Shown: one piece after another, positions 43,831 to 57,010 of the stretch
Layout: every line of letters starts with the position of its first letter
Position numbering within the stretch: the first letter of the stretch is position 1
Origin: Dryocosmus kuriphilus
Lineage: Eukaryota; Arthropoda; Insecta; Hymenoptera; Cynipidae
Assembly (NCBI GenBank): GCA_038277395.1
Contig: CM076193.1
Location: 150,525,813-150,589,812, forward strand
Direction of reading: 5' to 3'
Length of the DNA: 64,000 nucleotides
Translations under genes and position numbers: made by a program
Notes under the pieces: generated by a model
What the model was told of the DNA's origin: nothing
The model's database searches: none
What the model saw: only the letters and a program-made list of their open reading frames with translations

Positions 43831-43968
43831 TAATTATATAACCTAACGATACGTATATAATAAAAATGAAATAAAAAATAAAATTCGTGTTTCAGTATGA
43901 TGACATTTTTGTTAAAGAACATTAGTTCTTTTTTTTCTGAACGTTATTATATTATGAATCATAATTAG

Positions 43969-43975
<7 letters not shown>

Positions 43976-44007
<32 letters not shown>

Positions 44008-44042
44008 AATATATAATATAATATTATATATTATATATTAAT
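43976..44042. repeat. (TA)n microsatellite
   Basis: A run of TA dinucleotides followed by an imperfect ATATAATATTATATATTATA tract. Confidence 0.9.
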
Positions 44043-44248
44043 CTTAACTTCGACAATGAAAATTCGTATGTTAGTTTTTAAAAATACTTTTAAATCTTTT
44101 ATGGTATTTATAAAATGTATTAACTAAAACAATGTTTCGTGAAATATGAGTTAATCTTTGGAACTCAAAGAAAATAAACTGTTGTTTACGAAGTATATGT
44201 ATAATAATTTTTTTTCTCTGCACTACATCACAAGTTATGCAATTTTAT

Positions 44249-44923
44249 GGCTTCCGTTTCCGGCGCTGATACTGACGGGACGGGTGTAGGAATTTGAGCG
44301 ATCGTTTTGGCTTTGGAGGTGAATTAGTGTTGTGTGGGGTGGCAAAAAGGGTTGTGAGTAGAGTTATGGCAGTTGGTATGTGGGAGGAATGAGTGGAAGT
44401 GTCGCGGAAGGTGTAAGAAGGGAAAAAGTGAGAAAAAGTGGTGCATGCTGAAGAGTGAGGTTAGGTTTGAAGTTAGTTAATTAGTTACGTTAGTTAGTTA
44501 GTTTGGTGGACAGAGAGTAGGGTAGTGAAGTTGTGCGAGACTGGGGAGACGGATGGTGAGGTAAGGTTTGGTTATTGTTAATTACTACTGTCCTTTTGTG
44601 TAGAAATAGTGCGAAGGATAAAAGGTAGGTGAGCGGAGCGTGGGGAGCAGAGGGAGAGGTCAATAAGTGGCGCCGGAGACCAGTGGGTAAGGTAGGAGAT
44701 TAGCAAGCCACTGGGTAACAGGCCGATTACGAGGAGACCAAGGCAACAGAGCGCTAGAGGGCAATACGTGCCCGAAGAAGGGAATTAGAGACTGAGACCC
44801 AGTGTGCAATGAATGAAGTGACGAGCCGGGCAGGTGAGGCTAGTGGGGGCGGCGCAGTGAGGTTAGAGATTGGTAAGTCAATTGATAAGACGTTAGAGTC
44901 AAATAAGGCCATGGATAAGGCTG
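44249..44923 (+). mobile_element. LINE 5' end fragment (same family as 17068-18755)
   Basis: Starts GGCTTCCGTTTCCGGCGCTG and follows the minus-strand copy from 18755 to about 18100 (GAGACCCAGTGTGCAATGAA; ATAAGGCCATGGATAAGGC), including the start of ORF1. It then breaks into the CT-rich satellite, so no 3' end is present. The 5' sharing with the other copy defines the family's true 5' terminus. Confidence 0.85.
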
Positions 44924-44942
44924 GAAGTAAAGAGTTAGAAAT

Positions 44943-46980
44943 CCTATCTCTTTATACCTCCTTCTATCTCTAAGATAGAAAGGGATAAAGATTGTTTATT
45001 TCTTTCTATCTCTTGTCTATCTTCATCTATCTCTTTCTCTCTCCGTGTCAATCACCGTTCTCTCCTATCTCTTTCAATCCCCACTTCTCTATCTCATTCT
45101 ATCTCTCGTCTATCTCCGCCTATCTCTTTCTATCTTCATATCAATCCACATCCAAACCTATCTCTTTGAATCTCCTCTTTTCTATCTTTTTATATCTCTT
45201 GTCTATCTCCGTCTATCTCTATCCATCTCCGTGTCAACCACCGTTATTTCCTATCTCTTTCAACCAACACTTCCTGCCTATCCCTTTCTATCTCCTTGTC
45301 AATAAACGTACTCTTTTATGTCCTTCAATCCCCACTTGTCTATCTCTTTCTATTTCTGGTCTATCTCCGCCTATCTATTTTTATCTCTGTGTCAATCGCC
45401 GTTCTCTTTTATCTCTTTCAATCTTCATTTATCTATCTCTCGCCTTTTCTTGTCCATCCCTTTCTATCTCCTTGTCAATCACCGTTATCTTTTATCCCTT
45501 TCAATTCCCGCTTATATATCTCTTTCTATCTCTTGTGTATCTCCGCCTATCTCTTTCTACCTCAATATCAATCCTTTCTATCAATCTCCTTTCTATCTCT
45601 TTGTATCTCTCGTCTATCTTCGCCTATCTCTTTCGATCTTCGCACCAATCACCGTTCTCTCCTATCTCTTTTAATCCCTACTAATCTATCTCATTCCATC
45701 TCTTGTCTATTCCTGTCTATCCCTTTCTATCTCCTTGTTAATCGCCGTACTCTTTTATTTCCTTCAACCTTACTTCTCTATCCCTTTCTGTCCCTTGTAT
45801 ATCTCTGCCTATCTCTTTCTATCCCTGTGTCAATCACCGTTCTCTTTTATCTCTTTCAATCCTCACTTCTCTATTCTATCTATCTCTCGCCTATTCCTGC
45901 CTATCCCTCTCTATCTTCTTGTCAATCACCGCTATCTTTTATCCCTTTCAATCCCAAATTATATATTTCTTTCTATCTCTTGTCCATCTCCGCCTATCTC
46001 TTTCTACCTCAATATCAATCCACATCCAAAACTATCTCTTTGAATCTCCTCTTTTCTACCTCCTTATATCTCTTGTCTATCTCGCCTATCTCTTTCCATC
46101 TCCGCGTCAATCACCGTTCACTCCTACCTCTTTCAATCACCACTTCCCTATCTCCTTCTATCTCTCGCCTATTCCTGTCTATCTCCTTCTATCTCGTTCT
46201 ATCTCCTTGTCAATCAACGTACTCTTTTATGTTCTTCAATCCCCACTTGTCTATCTCTTTCTATCTCTGGTCTATCTCCGCTTATCTCTTTCTATCCCTA
46301 TGTCAATCACCGTTCTCTTTTATCTCTTTCAATCCTCACTTCTCTGTCCCTATCTATCTCTCATCTATTCCTGCCTATCCCTGTCTATCTTCTTGGCAAT
46401 CACCGCTATCTTTTATCCCTTTCAATCCCCACTTATATATCTCTTTCTATCACTTGTCTATCTCCGCCTATCACTCTCAACCTCAATGTCAATCCACATC
46501 CAAAACTATCTCTTTGAATCTCCACTTTTATATCTTTTTATATCTCTTGTCTATCTTCGCCTATCTCTTTCTATCTTCGCATCAATCACCGTTCTCTTCT
46601 ATCTCTTTCAATCCCCACTAACACACCTCTTTCTATCTCTGGCCTATTCCTGTCTATCCCTTTCTATCTCCTTGTCAATCACCGTACTCTTTTATTTCCT
46701 TCAACTCCACTTCTCTATCTCTTTCTATCCCTTGTATATCTCCACCTATCTCTTCCTATCTCTGTGTCAATCACCGTTCTATTTTATCTCTTTCAATCCT
46801 CACTTCTCGATCCCCTCCTATCTCTAGCCTATTCCTGTCTATCTCTTTCTATGTCCTCGTCGGTCACAATTCGCTCCTATCTATTTTAATCCCTATTTCT
46901 TCATTCCTTCCTATCTTTCGCCTATTCTTGTCTATCGCTTTCTATCACCTTCGCAATCCAAATTCGGCCTATCAATTTGA
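44943..46980 (+). repeat. CT-rich satellite (TCTATCTCTTTCTATCTC), ~2 kb
   Basis: Variants of TATCTCTTTCTATCTC fill 2 kb, with higher-order blocks of about 100 and 400-500 bp marked by CAATCACCGTTCTC and CCACATCCAAA(A/C)CTATC. The strand is almost purely pyrimidine-rich and lacks stops in several frames, which explains Ser/Tyr/Leu/Pro-rich frames of up to 441 codons. These are not genes. Confidence 0.9.
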
Positions 46981-46984
46981 GACT

Positions 46985-47340
46985 ATGGTTCTAGAAGAAT
47001 AGTATTAGAATAAGATATTAGATATTATAAGATATAGATATAAGATATAAGGATATTATATTATATTTAAGATATTGAATGATGATATTATATTTTAGAT
47101 ATAATTTAGAGATAAATTACTACTTTTTTAATATAAGAATATTATTCAGTCATTTATTTATTGTTTGCGATTTATATATTATTTACTATCTTTTACTTAT
47201 TTATTTATTTACCTGTGATTGGAGTTTCCAGCTAGGCCAAAAGACTGCTTTTCAAGACTAGCTCTAGCTTAGCTCGTCTAGATAGACTAGCGTTTAAATA
47301 TACAAAAACTTTTCACTTCTACTTAGCGCCACCGAGAATT
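46985..47340. other. AT-rich spacer between the two satellites
   Basis: Imperfect AGATATTA repeats (47000-47110), then AT-rich DNA. No gene. Confidence 0.5.
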
Positions 47341-47349
47341 TTCTACACG

Positions 47350-48165
47350 GGGATTGACAAAGAGATAGAAAGTGTTAGACATGCATAAGTAAAAAATAAA
47401 CTTGGATAGAGATGAGTATCGGATAAATGATACGCATTTTTATCGCAGATTTTCCAATGTCTTCCGTTAGCTCAGTCGACTAAGTGTTCAGCAATAAACT
47501 CCGTACGTGTATGTTTAGGGTTCGTGTCTTCGTACTTGCAGATTTTTCTGGATTATATGCATTAGAGATAAGATTAGAATATTACGTGTAAGCAAAGTAA
47601 TGTACTTACAAAATTATTAGGTATGTTTAAAATATGAAAATTAATAAGCTTAAAGCTCAGGATAGACAAAGGGATAAAAAGAGATTCAAATATTTTGATA
47701 AAAGATAGACAAAGAGATAGAAAGAGATACAAATATCGTCGTGGAGGTAGACTCAAGGATAGAGAGAGATAACAATTTAAAGGAAGAAATGTAGTCTCAG
47801 GTATAGAAAGAGATACAAATTTCTAGCTAGGGAGATAGATTTAGGGATAGACTGAAAGACAGAAAGATAGATATTACCATAAATATGGATCGACTGAGGG
47901 ATAGAAAGAGCCAGATATCACCAGATACAGGGAAAGACTGAAGGATAGGAAGAGACAGATATTACCAGATACAGGGATAGACTGAGGGATAGGAAGAGAT
48001 AGATGTTACTAGACACAGGGATAGACTGAGAGATAGGAAGAGATAGATAATAGGGGATAGAAAGTGATAGCGTTTTGGGGATGCAAAATGGATACTTGGA
48101 AGAGATAGAAAACTTCTATCTCTTTCTATTTCCAAATCTCTATCACCTTCTATCTCGTTACTTCC
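47350..48165 (-). repeat. GA-rich satellite, inverted relative to 44943-46980
   Basis: GATAGAAAGAGATA and GGGATAGACTGAGGGATAGG variants, densest at 47655-48110 with a ~55-bp sub-period (CAGATACAGGGA). It ends at 48115-48165 with a short switch back to CTATCTC polarity, making a local hairpin (GAGATAGAAAACTTCTATCT). Confidence 0.85.
47463..47545 (+). other. tRNA-like sequence / SINE head (second copy)
   Basis: A box TTAGCTCAGTCGACTAAG (47467-47484) and B box GGGTTCGTGTC (47518-47528), with a tail GCAGATTTTTCTGGATTATA reminiscent of the tail of the copy at 31393. Not a complete cloverleaf. Confidence 0.5.
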
Positions 48166-48321
48166 TGCAGGGTAGGCTGCGATGCTTGAAATACAAAAAT
48201 GTGAATATTTCGAGAAAAGGAGTAGGTGCGATTTTTGAACCTACAAACGATAAAGAAACATCCTATGGAGCCTGATTTTGGAATCATTTTAGTAAAACTT
48301 TTTCGGGCTTCCAGACCACTG

Positions 48322-48614
48322 TGAAACATTTTTAAGCAAGCGCCTGAGACGCGGCAGCCCGAAGAGCAGTATTGTATGCCCGGCTGCCGCCTCCCAGGCG
48401 CATGCTTCAAAATATTTTTTAACTTCTACCGCTGAAAAATCCAATTTTAATTTACATCGTCATTTTATAACGTCAATTTTAACGTAGAATTACAATTACA
48501 ACATTTTAAATATTTATTTTGTTACATTTATTAATTATATTAAAAGGTTACTTCAAGATTACTTTAGGGTTACGGTGTAGCGTAACCATTTTTTTCACGC
48601 GGTCCGCGAGGGAT
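48322..48614. mobile_element. TIR element M with intact hairpin centre (empty DIRS site)
   Basis: Arm ends …CACGCGGTCCGCGAGGG at 48614. The centre GGCAGCCCGAAGAGCAGTAT / TGTATGCCCGGCTGCC (48351-48386) is unbroken, whereas at 19835/25321 the DIRS-like element lies in it. The other arm is cut at about 48322. Confidence 0.85.
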
Positions 48615-49145
48615 GAAAAACTATCCAGCTATTAAATATGAAAAACAAATGCCTTCTGGAAATATACACCGTTGTTGGATTAAACTTTGAAGTCTCAGAA
48701 TCATGTTCCATAATCTAAAATATTTATTTAATATTTATGAAATATTTGATTGATTTTATTAAACAAGAAATCACAAGTAATAAATGATTTGAAAGATTTT
48801 TATTATTTTTACAAATTACAGGTAGATTGTAATTTATTTACGCATTAAATGTACGGAAATTCAATTTAATGTATTTTAGTATTTTATTGAATGATTTCCA
48901 ATTATAAATAATCTAAAATTATCAAAGAAGTAGAGAAAAATGAAAAGCAATGTCTTCATTGATTTTTGTAACAAAAAGATAAGTAAGTTTTAAATCATAG
49001 ACAAAAAAGACAAAAAATATGTAGTTCGGTTTTAAAGTGAATGAATTTTTTTTTTAAATTGTAAAGAATTAAAATCTTCAAAAAGCATCAAATTTTGTAA
49101 AGGATTAGGAATTAAAAACAATTTAATTCAAATTAATAGACTAAC
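48615..49145 (+). repeat. Repeat R (copy 2), uninterrupted
   Basis: Collinear, in reverse, with 16630-17067, 18772-18833 and 19546-19654. It shows the empty sites for both the LINE (TTTTATTAAAC region near 48753) and the 712-bp element (near 48690). No ORF. Confidence 0.85.
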
Positions 49146-49212
49146 TTTTTATTAAAATTCCTATAAAAACAAATGAAATCCTCAATTTCTTAACAAATTA
49201 AAAAAATGGGTG

Positions 49213-50321
49213 TAGTACAGAATAGGTGAACCCTCCGATTTCGTTGAAACCACGTAACTTACTTACGTATTTTGATGCGCTGATTACGAAAATCATAGTA
49301 AAAATTGACGACTAGGCGATTTTCATGATGAAAACCATAAAAAACGCCATAAAAATCATGTTTTCTACGTTTATCTCAGTAAATACGCAGAATTTCAAAA
49401 AATATTTTAAATAAAAGTTTTAGCTAGTATAAAAATACATCTTTTTTATAGAATACACTTTTTGCCTAAAACTATTATTTTTCGAGAAAAAGAGGATTGC
49501 ATTGGAAAAAAAACAAGAAAAAGATTAAGAAAGTTACGGAAATGCTTTCGGTTACGCTTTTTTCCAATTTTGTTAAAACTTCTTGTATTTATGTAATTTG
49601 ACGCGCTTATTACGAATAAGGTAATGAAAATTGTCGACAAAGTGATTTTCATGGGGAAAACCATAAAAACACCATAAAAATTGCGTTTTTTGCGTTTATC
49701 TCAACCAATACACAGAATTTAGAAAAATGTTTTAAACAAAAGTTTTACCTAGTATAAAAAATACATCTTTTTGATCATATACACTCTTTGTCTAAAACCA
49801 TTATTTTTTGAGAAAAAGAGAATTGCGTTGGAAAAACAAGAAAAAGATGAAGAAAGTTACGGAAATACGTTCAATCACGATCGTTCCCCTTTCCAAGGTT
49901 AATGGGCGGCTATTTTCATTATCATATTCGTAATCAGCGCGTCAAATTACATAAATATAAGAAGTTTTAACAAAATTGGAAAAAAGCGTGACCGAAAGCA
50001 TTTCCGTAACTTTCTTAATCTTTTTCTTGTTTTTCCAATGCAATCCTCTTTTTCTCGAAAAATAATGGTTTTAGGCAAAAAATGTATTCTACAAAAAAGA
50101 TGTATTTTTATACTAGCTAAAACTTTTATTTAAAATATTTTTTGAAATTCTACGCATTTACTGAGATAAACGCAAAAAACATGATTTTCATGGCGTTTTT
50201 TATGGTTTTCACCATGAAAATCACCTAGTCGCCAATTTTCACTATGATTTTCGTAATCAACGCATCAAAATACGTAAGTATACGTGGTTTCAACGAAATC
50301 AGAGGGTTCACCTATTCGGAA
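49213..50321. mobile_element. 1.1-kb foldback element
   Basis: Arms of ~440 bp mirror each other from CAGAATAGGTGAACCCTCCG to GAGGGTTCACCTATTCGG; the TTACGTATTTTGATGCGCTG and GTCGCCAATTTTCACTA-type words also occur in the 360-965 element. The centre has two nested sub-repeats (ATTTGACGCGC/GCGCGTCAAAT). Non-coding. Confidence 0.85.
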
Positions 50322-50650
50322 CTTTATCCAAAAAAATCAATAATTTTTAATAAATTTTAAATACCTAATCACAAATAATAAATTCCAAAGAAAATATAAA
50401 TAAGAGTTGAACAAACTTTGGAGAACACTACGCATAGGTATAATATTAGAAAAGAATCAGAAAATTTTATTAAAATATTGTCCAATCATCCAAGTAAATA
50501 AATTAAAGTTAGTAAGACTAAATGAAACGGAATTTTGTAATTTAATTTTCCTCAAATCTTTGAAATGCTGAAAATATTTGAAAACATAATAATCTAAGTA
50601 AGAATCGGAACTGGTTGACATATGCCCTTAAGATATGTAAATATTATTTT
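50322..50650. other. AT-rich spacer, nothing recognised
   Basis: No ORF or repeat noticed between the foldback and the satellite. Confidence 0.4.
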
Positions 50651-53600
50651 GTTTTCGGCAATGCCATGTATCCGAGGTGACTTCTATTTGTAAATATGTT
50701 AATTTTGTAATAAATATATATTATAACATTTGCTACGAGTTTCAGTTTGATTAAACTTTAAATTGCCCAACTTTCAAAAATAATTTTCTGTCAGCGAAAA
50801 AGTAAATAGAAGAATACAAAAAATTATTGGTGCTGGAAAAATTCTAGTTTATTCTCAAAAAAAATTTCAAATTAAATTAAAAATCTTACTTCTCAAAAGT
50901 TCACACAGCTTCATTCAACTTGAAATTCAACTTCAAAGTGAGCCTAATATTTTTCACTCAAGTGATTATGGAAATTTACTGACCTTTGCAGCAACTAATT
51001 ATCATTGCAAATATTTTTTTTTGCAATTTATATTTATATCTAGTTTTTCATTTTACAGTCTATTTTATATAATTAAAATCTAAAATTAAAAAAAAGGATT
51101 GAAAGAACATTTTTATCTCCTATAAATAATGAACATAATAAGTAATCGAACATATTGAAATATTCACAAAAATTTAATGTTGGCAAAAAGTAAAAAGTTT
51201 ACATTCTTTAGGAGAAAGATTTTTATTTTCCTTGAAATGCGACTCAATTCCAGTGTTTAACGATGTTTAAAATCGTCAATAAAACTTCTGAGGTCACTTC
51301 TGTTGTTCAATATGTTACAAACATATCTTATAACATTTGTTATGAGTTTCAGTTTGATTAAAATTTAATTTATCCAACTTTAAAAAATAATTTTCTATCA
51401 AGGAAAAAGTAAATAGAAGGATACAAAAAATTATTGGTGCTGGAAAAATTCAAGTTTATTCTAAAAAAAAATTTCAAATTAAATTAAAAATCTTACTTCT
51501 CAAAAGTTCACACAGTTTCATTCAACTTGAAATTCGACTTCAAAATGAGCCTAATATTTTTCACTCAAGTGATTATGGAAATTTACTGACCTTTGCAGCA
51601 ACTAATTATCAGTGGAAATATTTTTTTTTGCAATTTATATTTATATCTAGTTTTTCATTTTACAGTCTATTCTATATAATTAAAATCTAAAATGAAAAAA
51701 AAAAAAGGATTGAAATAACATTTTTATCTCCTATAAATAATGAATATAATAAGTAATCTAACATATTGAAATATTCACAAAAATTTAATGTTGGCAAAAA
51801 GTTAAAAGTTTACATTCTTTAGAAGAAAGATTTTTATTTTCCGTGAAATGTGACTCAATTCCGGAGTTTAAAAATGTATAAAATCGTCAATGAAACTTCT
51901 AAGGTTACTTCTGTTGTTCAATATATTACAAACATATCTTATAACATTTGTTATGAGTTTCAGTTCGATTAAAATTTAAATTACCCAACTTTAAAAAATA
52001 ATTTTCTATCAAGGAAGAAGTAAATAGAAGGATATAAAAAATTATTGGTGCTGGAAAATTTCTAGTTTATTCTAAAACAAAATTTCAAATGAAATTAAAA
52101 ATCTTACCGCTCAAAACTTCACACTGTTTTCAACTTGAAATTCGACTTCAAAGTAACCCTAATATTTCTCACTCCAATCATTTTGGACATTTACTGGCCT
52201 ATTTTACAGCAACTAATTATCAGTGGAAATATTTTTTTTTGTAATTTATATTTATATCTAGTTTTTCATTTTGCAGTCTATTCTATATAATTAAAATCTA
52301 AAATTAAAAAAAAGGATTGAAAAAACATTTTTTATCTCCTATAAATAATGAACATAATAAGTAATCGAACATATTGAAATATTCACAAAAATTTAATGTT
52401 GGCAAAAAGTAACAAGTTTACATTCTTTAGGAGAAAGATTTTTATTTTCCTTGAAATGCGACTCAATTCCAGTGTTTAACGATGTTTAAAATCGTCAATA
52501 AAACTTCTGAGGTCACTTCTGTTGTTCAATATGTTACAAACATATCTTATAACATTTGTTATGAGTTTCAGTTTGATTAAAATTTAAATTACCCAAATTT
52601 AAAAAATAATTTTCTATCAAGGAAAAAGTAAAGAGAAGGATACAAAAAATTATTGGTGCTGGAAAAATTCTAGTTTATTCTAAAAAAAAATTTCAAATTA
52701 AATTAAAAATCTTACTTCTCAAAAGTTCACACAGTTTCATTCAACTTGAAATTCGACTTCAAAGTGAGCCTAATATTTTTCACTCAAGTGATTATGGAAA
52801 TTTACTGACCTTTGCAGCAACTAATTATCAGTGGAAATATTTTTTTTTGCAATTTATATTTATATCTAGTTTTTCATTTTACAGTCTATTCTATATAATT
52901 AAAATCTAAAATGAAAAAAAAGGATTGAAATAACATTTTTATCGCCTATAAATAATGAATATAATAAGTAATCTAACATATTTAAATATTCACAAAAATT
53001 TAATGTTGGCAAAAAGTTAAAAGTTTACATTCTTTAGAAGAAAGGTTTTTATTTTCCGTGAAATGTGACTCAATTCCGGAGTTTAAAGACGTTTAAAATC
53101 GTCAATGAAACTTCTAAGGTTACTTCTGTTGTTCAATATATTACAAACATATCTTATAACATTTGCTATGAGTTTCAGTTTGATTAAAATTTAAATTACC
53201 CAACTTTAAAAAATAATTTTCTATCAAGGAAAAAGTAAATAGAAGGATATAAAAAATTATTGGTGCTGGAAAATTTCTAGTTTATTCTAAAACAAAATTT
53301 CAAATGAAATTAAAAATCTTACCGCTCAAAATTTCACACTGTTTTCAAATTGAAATTCGACTTCAAAGTAACCCTAATATTTCTCACTCCAATCATTTTG
53401 GACATTTACTGGCCTATTTTACAGCAACTAATTATCAGTGGAAATATTTTTTTTTGTAATTTATATTTACATCTAGTTTTTCCTTTTACGGTCTATTTTA
53501 TATAATTAAACTCTAAAATTAAAGAAAAAGATTGAAATAACATTTTTATTTCCTATAAATAATTAATATAGTATGCAATGGAACATATTGAAATATTCCC

Positions 53601-55830
53601 AAAAATTGTAATGTTGGCAAAAAGTTAAAAGTTTACATTCTTTAGAAGAAAGATGTTTATATTTCTTGAACTGTGATTCAATTCCAGAGTTTAATGATGT
53701 TTAAAATATTATTGTGTTTTCTTCAATAAAACGTCTGAGGTTACTTCTGTTGTTCAATATGTTACAAACATATCTCATAACGTTTGTTATGAGTTTCAGT
53801 GCGACTAAAAATTGAATTACCCAACTTAAAAAAATAATTTTCTAGCAAGGAAAAAGTGAATAGAAGTATATAAAAAATCATTGGTGCTGGAAAATTTCTA
53901 GTTTATTCTAAAAAAAAAAATTCAAATTAAATTAAAAATCTTACTTCTCAGAAGTTCACACAGTTTCATTTAACTTGAAATTTGACTTCAAAGTGAGCCT
54001 AATATTTTTTACTCCGGTCATTTTGGACATTTACGGGCCTATCTTACAGCAACTAATTACTTTTTTTTAAAACTTCTTGTGTTCTTTATTAGTGGAATTT
54101 TTTTTTGAAATTTATATTTATATCTTGTTTTTCATTTTACGGTCTATTTTATATATTTAAAATCTAAAATTAAAAAAAAAAGATTGAAATAACATTTTTA
54201 TCTCCTATAAATAATGAATATAATATGTAGTCGAACATATTGAAATATTCCCAAAAATTGTAATGTTGGCAAAAAGTTAAAAGTTTACATTCTTTAGAAG
54301 AAAGATTTTTATTTTCCTTGAAATGTGACTCAATTTCAGAGTTTAACGATGTTTAAAATATTATTGTGTTTTCGTCAATACAACTTCAGAGATTACTTCT
54401 GTTGTTCAATATGTTACAAGCGTATCTTATAACATTTGTTATGAGTTTCAGTGCGACTGAAAATTAAATTACCCAACTTTAAAAAATAATTTCCTATAAA
54501 GGAAAAAGAAAATATAAGGATATAAAGAATCATTGGTGCTGGAAAAATTCTAGTTTATTCTAAAAAAAAAATTCAAATTAAATTAAAAATCTTACTTCTC
54601 AAGAGTTCACCCAGTTTCATTTAACTACAAATTTGACTTCAAAGTGAGCCTAATATTTTTTACTCCAGTCATTTTGGACATTTACGGGCCTATCTTACAG
54701 CAACTAATTACTTTTTTTTTTAAACTTCTTGTGTTCTTTATTAGTGGGGTTTTTTTTTTGAAATTTATATTTATATCTTGTTTTTCATTTTACGGTCTAT
54801 TTTATATAATTAAAATCTAAAATTAAAAAAAAAAGATTGAAATAACATTTTTATCTCCTATAAATAATGAATATAATAAGTAATCGAACATATTGAAATA
54901 TTCCCAAAAATTGTAATGTTGGCAAAAAGTTAAAAGTTTACATTCTTTAGAAGAAAGATGTTTATTTTCCTTGAAATGTAACTCAATTCCAGAGTTTGAC
55001 GATGTTTAAAATATTATTGTGTTTTCGTCAATAAAACTTCAGAGATTACTTCTGTTGTTCAATATGTTACAAGCGTATCTTATAACATTTGTTATGAGTT
55101 TCAGTGCGACTAAAAATTAAATTACCCAACTTGAAAAAATAATTTCCTATAAAGGAAAAAGAAAATATAAGGATATAAAGAATCATTGGTGCTGGAAAAA
55201 TTCTAGTTTATTCTAAAAAAAAAATTCAAATTAAATTAAAAATCTTACTTCTCAAAAGTTCACACAGTTTCATTTAACTACAAATTTGACTTCAAGGTGA
55301 GCCTAATATTTTGTACTCCAGTCATTTTGGACATTTAATGGCCTATTTTATATCAACTATTTACTTTTTTTTAAAACTTCTTGTCTTCTTTATTAGTGGA
55401 ATTTTTTTTGCAATTTATATCTATATCAACTTTTTTCATTTTGCAGATTATTTTATATAATTGAAATCTAAAATGAAAAAAAAAGATTAAAATAACACAT
55501 ATATCTCCTATTAATAATGAATATAATAAGTAATCGCATATATTGATATATTCACAAAAATTTAGTGTTGGCAAAAGGTTAAAAGTTAAAAGTTTACATT
55601 CTTTAGAAGAAAAATTTTTGTTTTCCTTGAAATGTGTCTCAGTTCCGGAGTTTATCGATATTTAAAATATTATTGTGTTTTCGTCAATAAAATTTCCGAG
55701 GTTACTTCTGTTGTTAAATATGTTACAAATATATCTTAGGACATTTGCTGTTATGAGTTTCAGTCCGATTAAAAATTTCATTACCCAACTTTTAAAAATA
55801 ATTTCCTAATCGAAAAAATAAATTTTTCAA
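50650..55830 (+). repeat. ~610-660-bp satellite, about eight units, with a 1.22-kb dimer
   Basis: The word TTATGAGTTTCAGTTTGATT (or TGCGACT variant) recurs at about 50735, 51346, 51953, 52560, 53167, 53788, 54437, 55096 and 55755. Units near 51.5 and 52.7 kb share CACTCAAGTGATTATGG, while those near 52.1 and 53.3 kb share CACTCCAATCATTTTGG, so they form a repeated A-B dimer. Later units gain an ATTATTGTGTTTTC insert and lengthen to ~650 bp. No coding. Confidence 0.9.
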
Positions 55831-57010
55831 GTGACTATTTCCTCACAAAACTGTAGACCCCAAATACAAATTAAATAATGTTTCTCTAGAAATAAATGCA
55901 GGAAATTCAAGGGTAAAATTATGAATAGAAGGTGGTATTTACTGGATACCAGTACATAGTGGGCAATGCTTATTTTTTCTTGGTAAGAATGAGATTTATA
56001 TAATAATTTTTTTCAAAATAGTAATTTGATTTTACTTTTTGTAAAAAATTATTAGACTGCATTAATATTATTCCTATTGTGAGGAAATAGGCTTTATCCA
56101 GTACTTACCACTATCCCCTAACAAAAATATGAATAAGGGAATGAATGAGTAAACGAATGGATTGATGAATAAATAAACTCTTCGATAAAATAAACATTTC
56201 AAATTAAATTACAAATCTTACTTCTGGAAAGTTCAAGACTTTTATTACATTGATATTAAAACGTTTAAAGTTCTTTACAAATATAAATTATGAACTACTA
56301 AATTCGATAAATATGAATTAAAATATGTTAAAATAATTTAAAATAAATAAATATTTTAAAGTGTAATCTAAAACATATTTTCTTCTTATGGAAGAAAATC
56401 GTTAGGAAAGATCAGCGACCCCATTTCGGAATGAATCGCAATATTAATCACTATTTACTCACAAAACTGTAGGTCACAAGTGAAAATAAAAATAAACACC
56501 AAAAGTAACAAATTAAACAAAGAATAAAAGTTCGAAAATATTTCCCCAGGAACAAATGCAGGTTTAGTGATAAAATTATGAATAAATAGAGGAAGATGCA
56601 TACTGGCTACAAATCTAAAAACGTTTCTTGGACATAGAAGTCGAAAAACGTTGTTAAAACGTCTAATAATCCAAAAACGTTTTTAGGACGTATTTGCAAC
56701 ATTGCACATTTTTGGAACGTTATTTGGCCTGAGAACGTTTCAAAAACGTTTTCGGATTGTGCCCACTGAGAATAAACAGTGGATAATGCTTATTTTTTCG
56801 TAGTAGGAATGAGATTTATATAATAATATTTTGCAAAATAGTACGTCATTTGATTGAACTTCTTATAAAAAATTATTAAGAGATTAATATTGTTCCTCTC
56901 ATGAGAAAATATGCATTGTCCAGTATGTACCGTTATCCAGTATGTACCGTTCTCCCCCTAATAAAAATATGAAAAATGAATGAATTGATAAATTAATAAC
57001 AAATGAATGC
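55831..57010 (+). repeat. Two-unit ~640-bp tandem duplication, second copy with an inserted AACGTTTT repeat
   Basis: 55855-56165 recurs at 56460-57000 (ATGCTTATTTTTTC, GAATGAGATTTATATAATAA, ATTATGAATA). In the second copy a ~160-bp block rich in AAAAACGTTTT (56610-56770) is inserted. A related block is at 59225-59330. Confidence 0.7.

Noticed and set aside
45296..46621. 441-codon open frame (and 230-, 302-codon neighbours)
   Set aside because: It lies wholly in the pyrimidine-rich TCTATCTC satellite; overlapping frames are equally open and composition is Ser/Tyr/Leu/Pro only.
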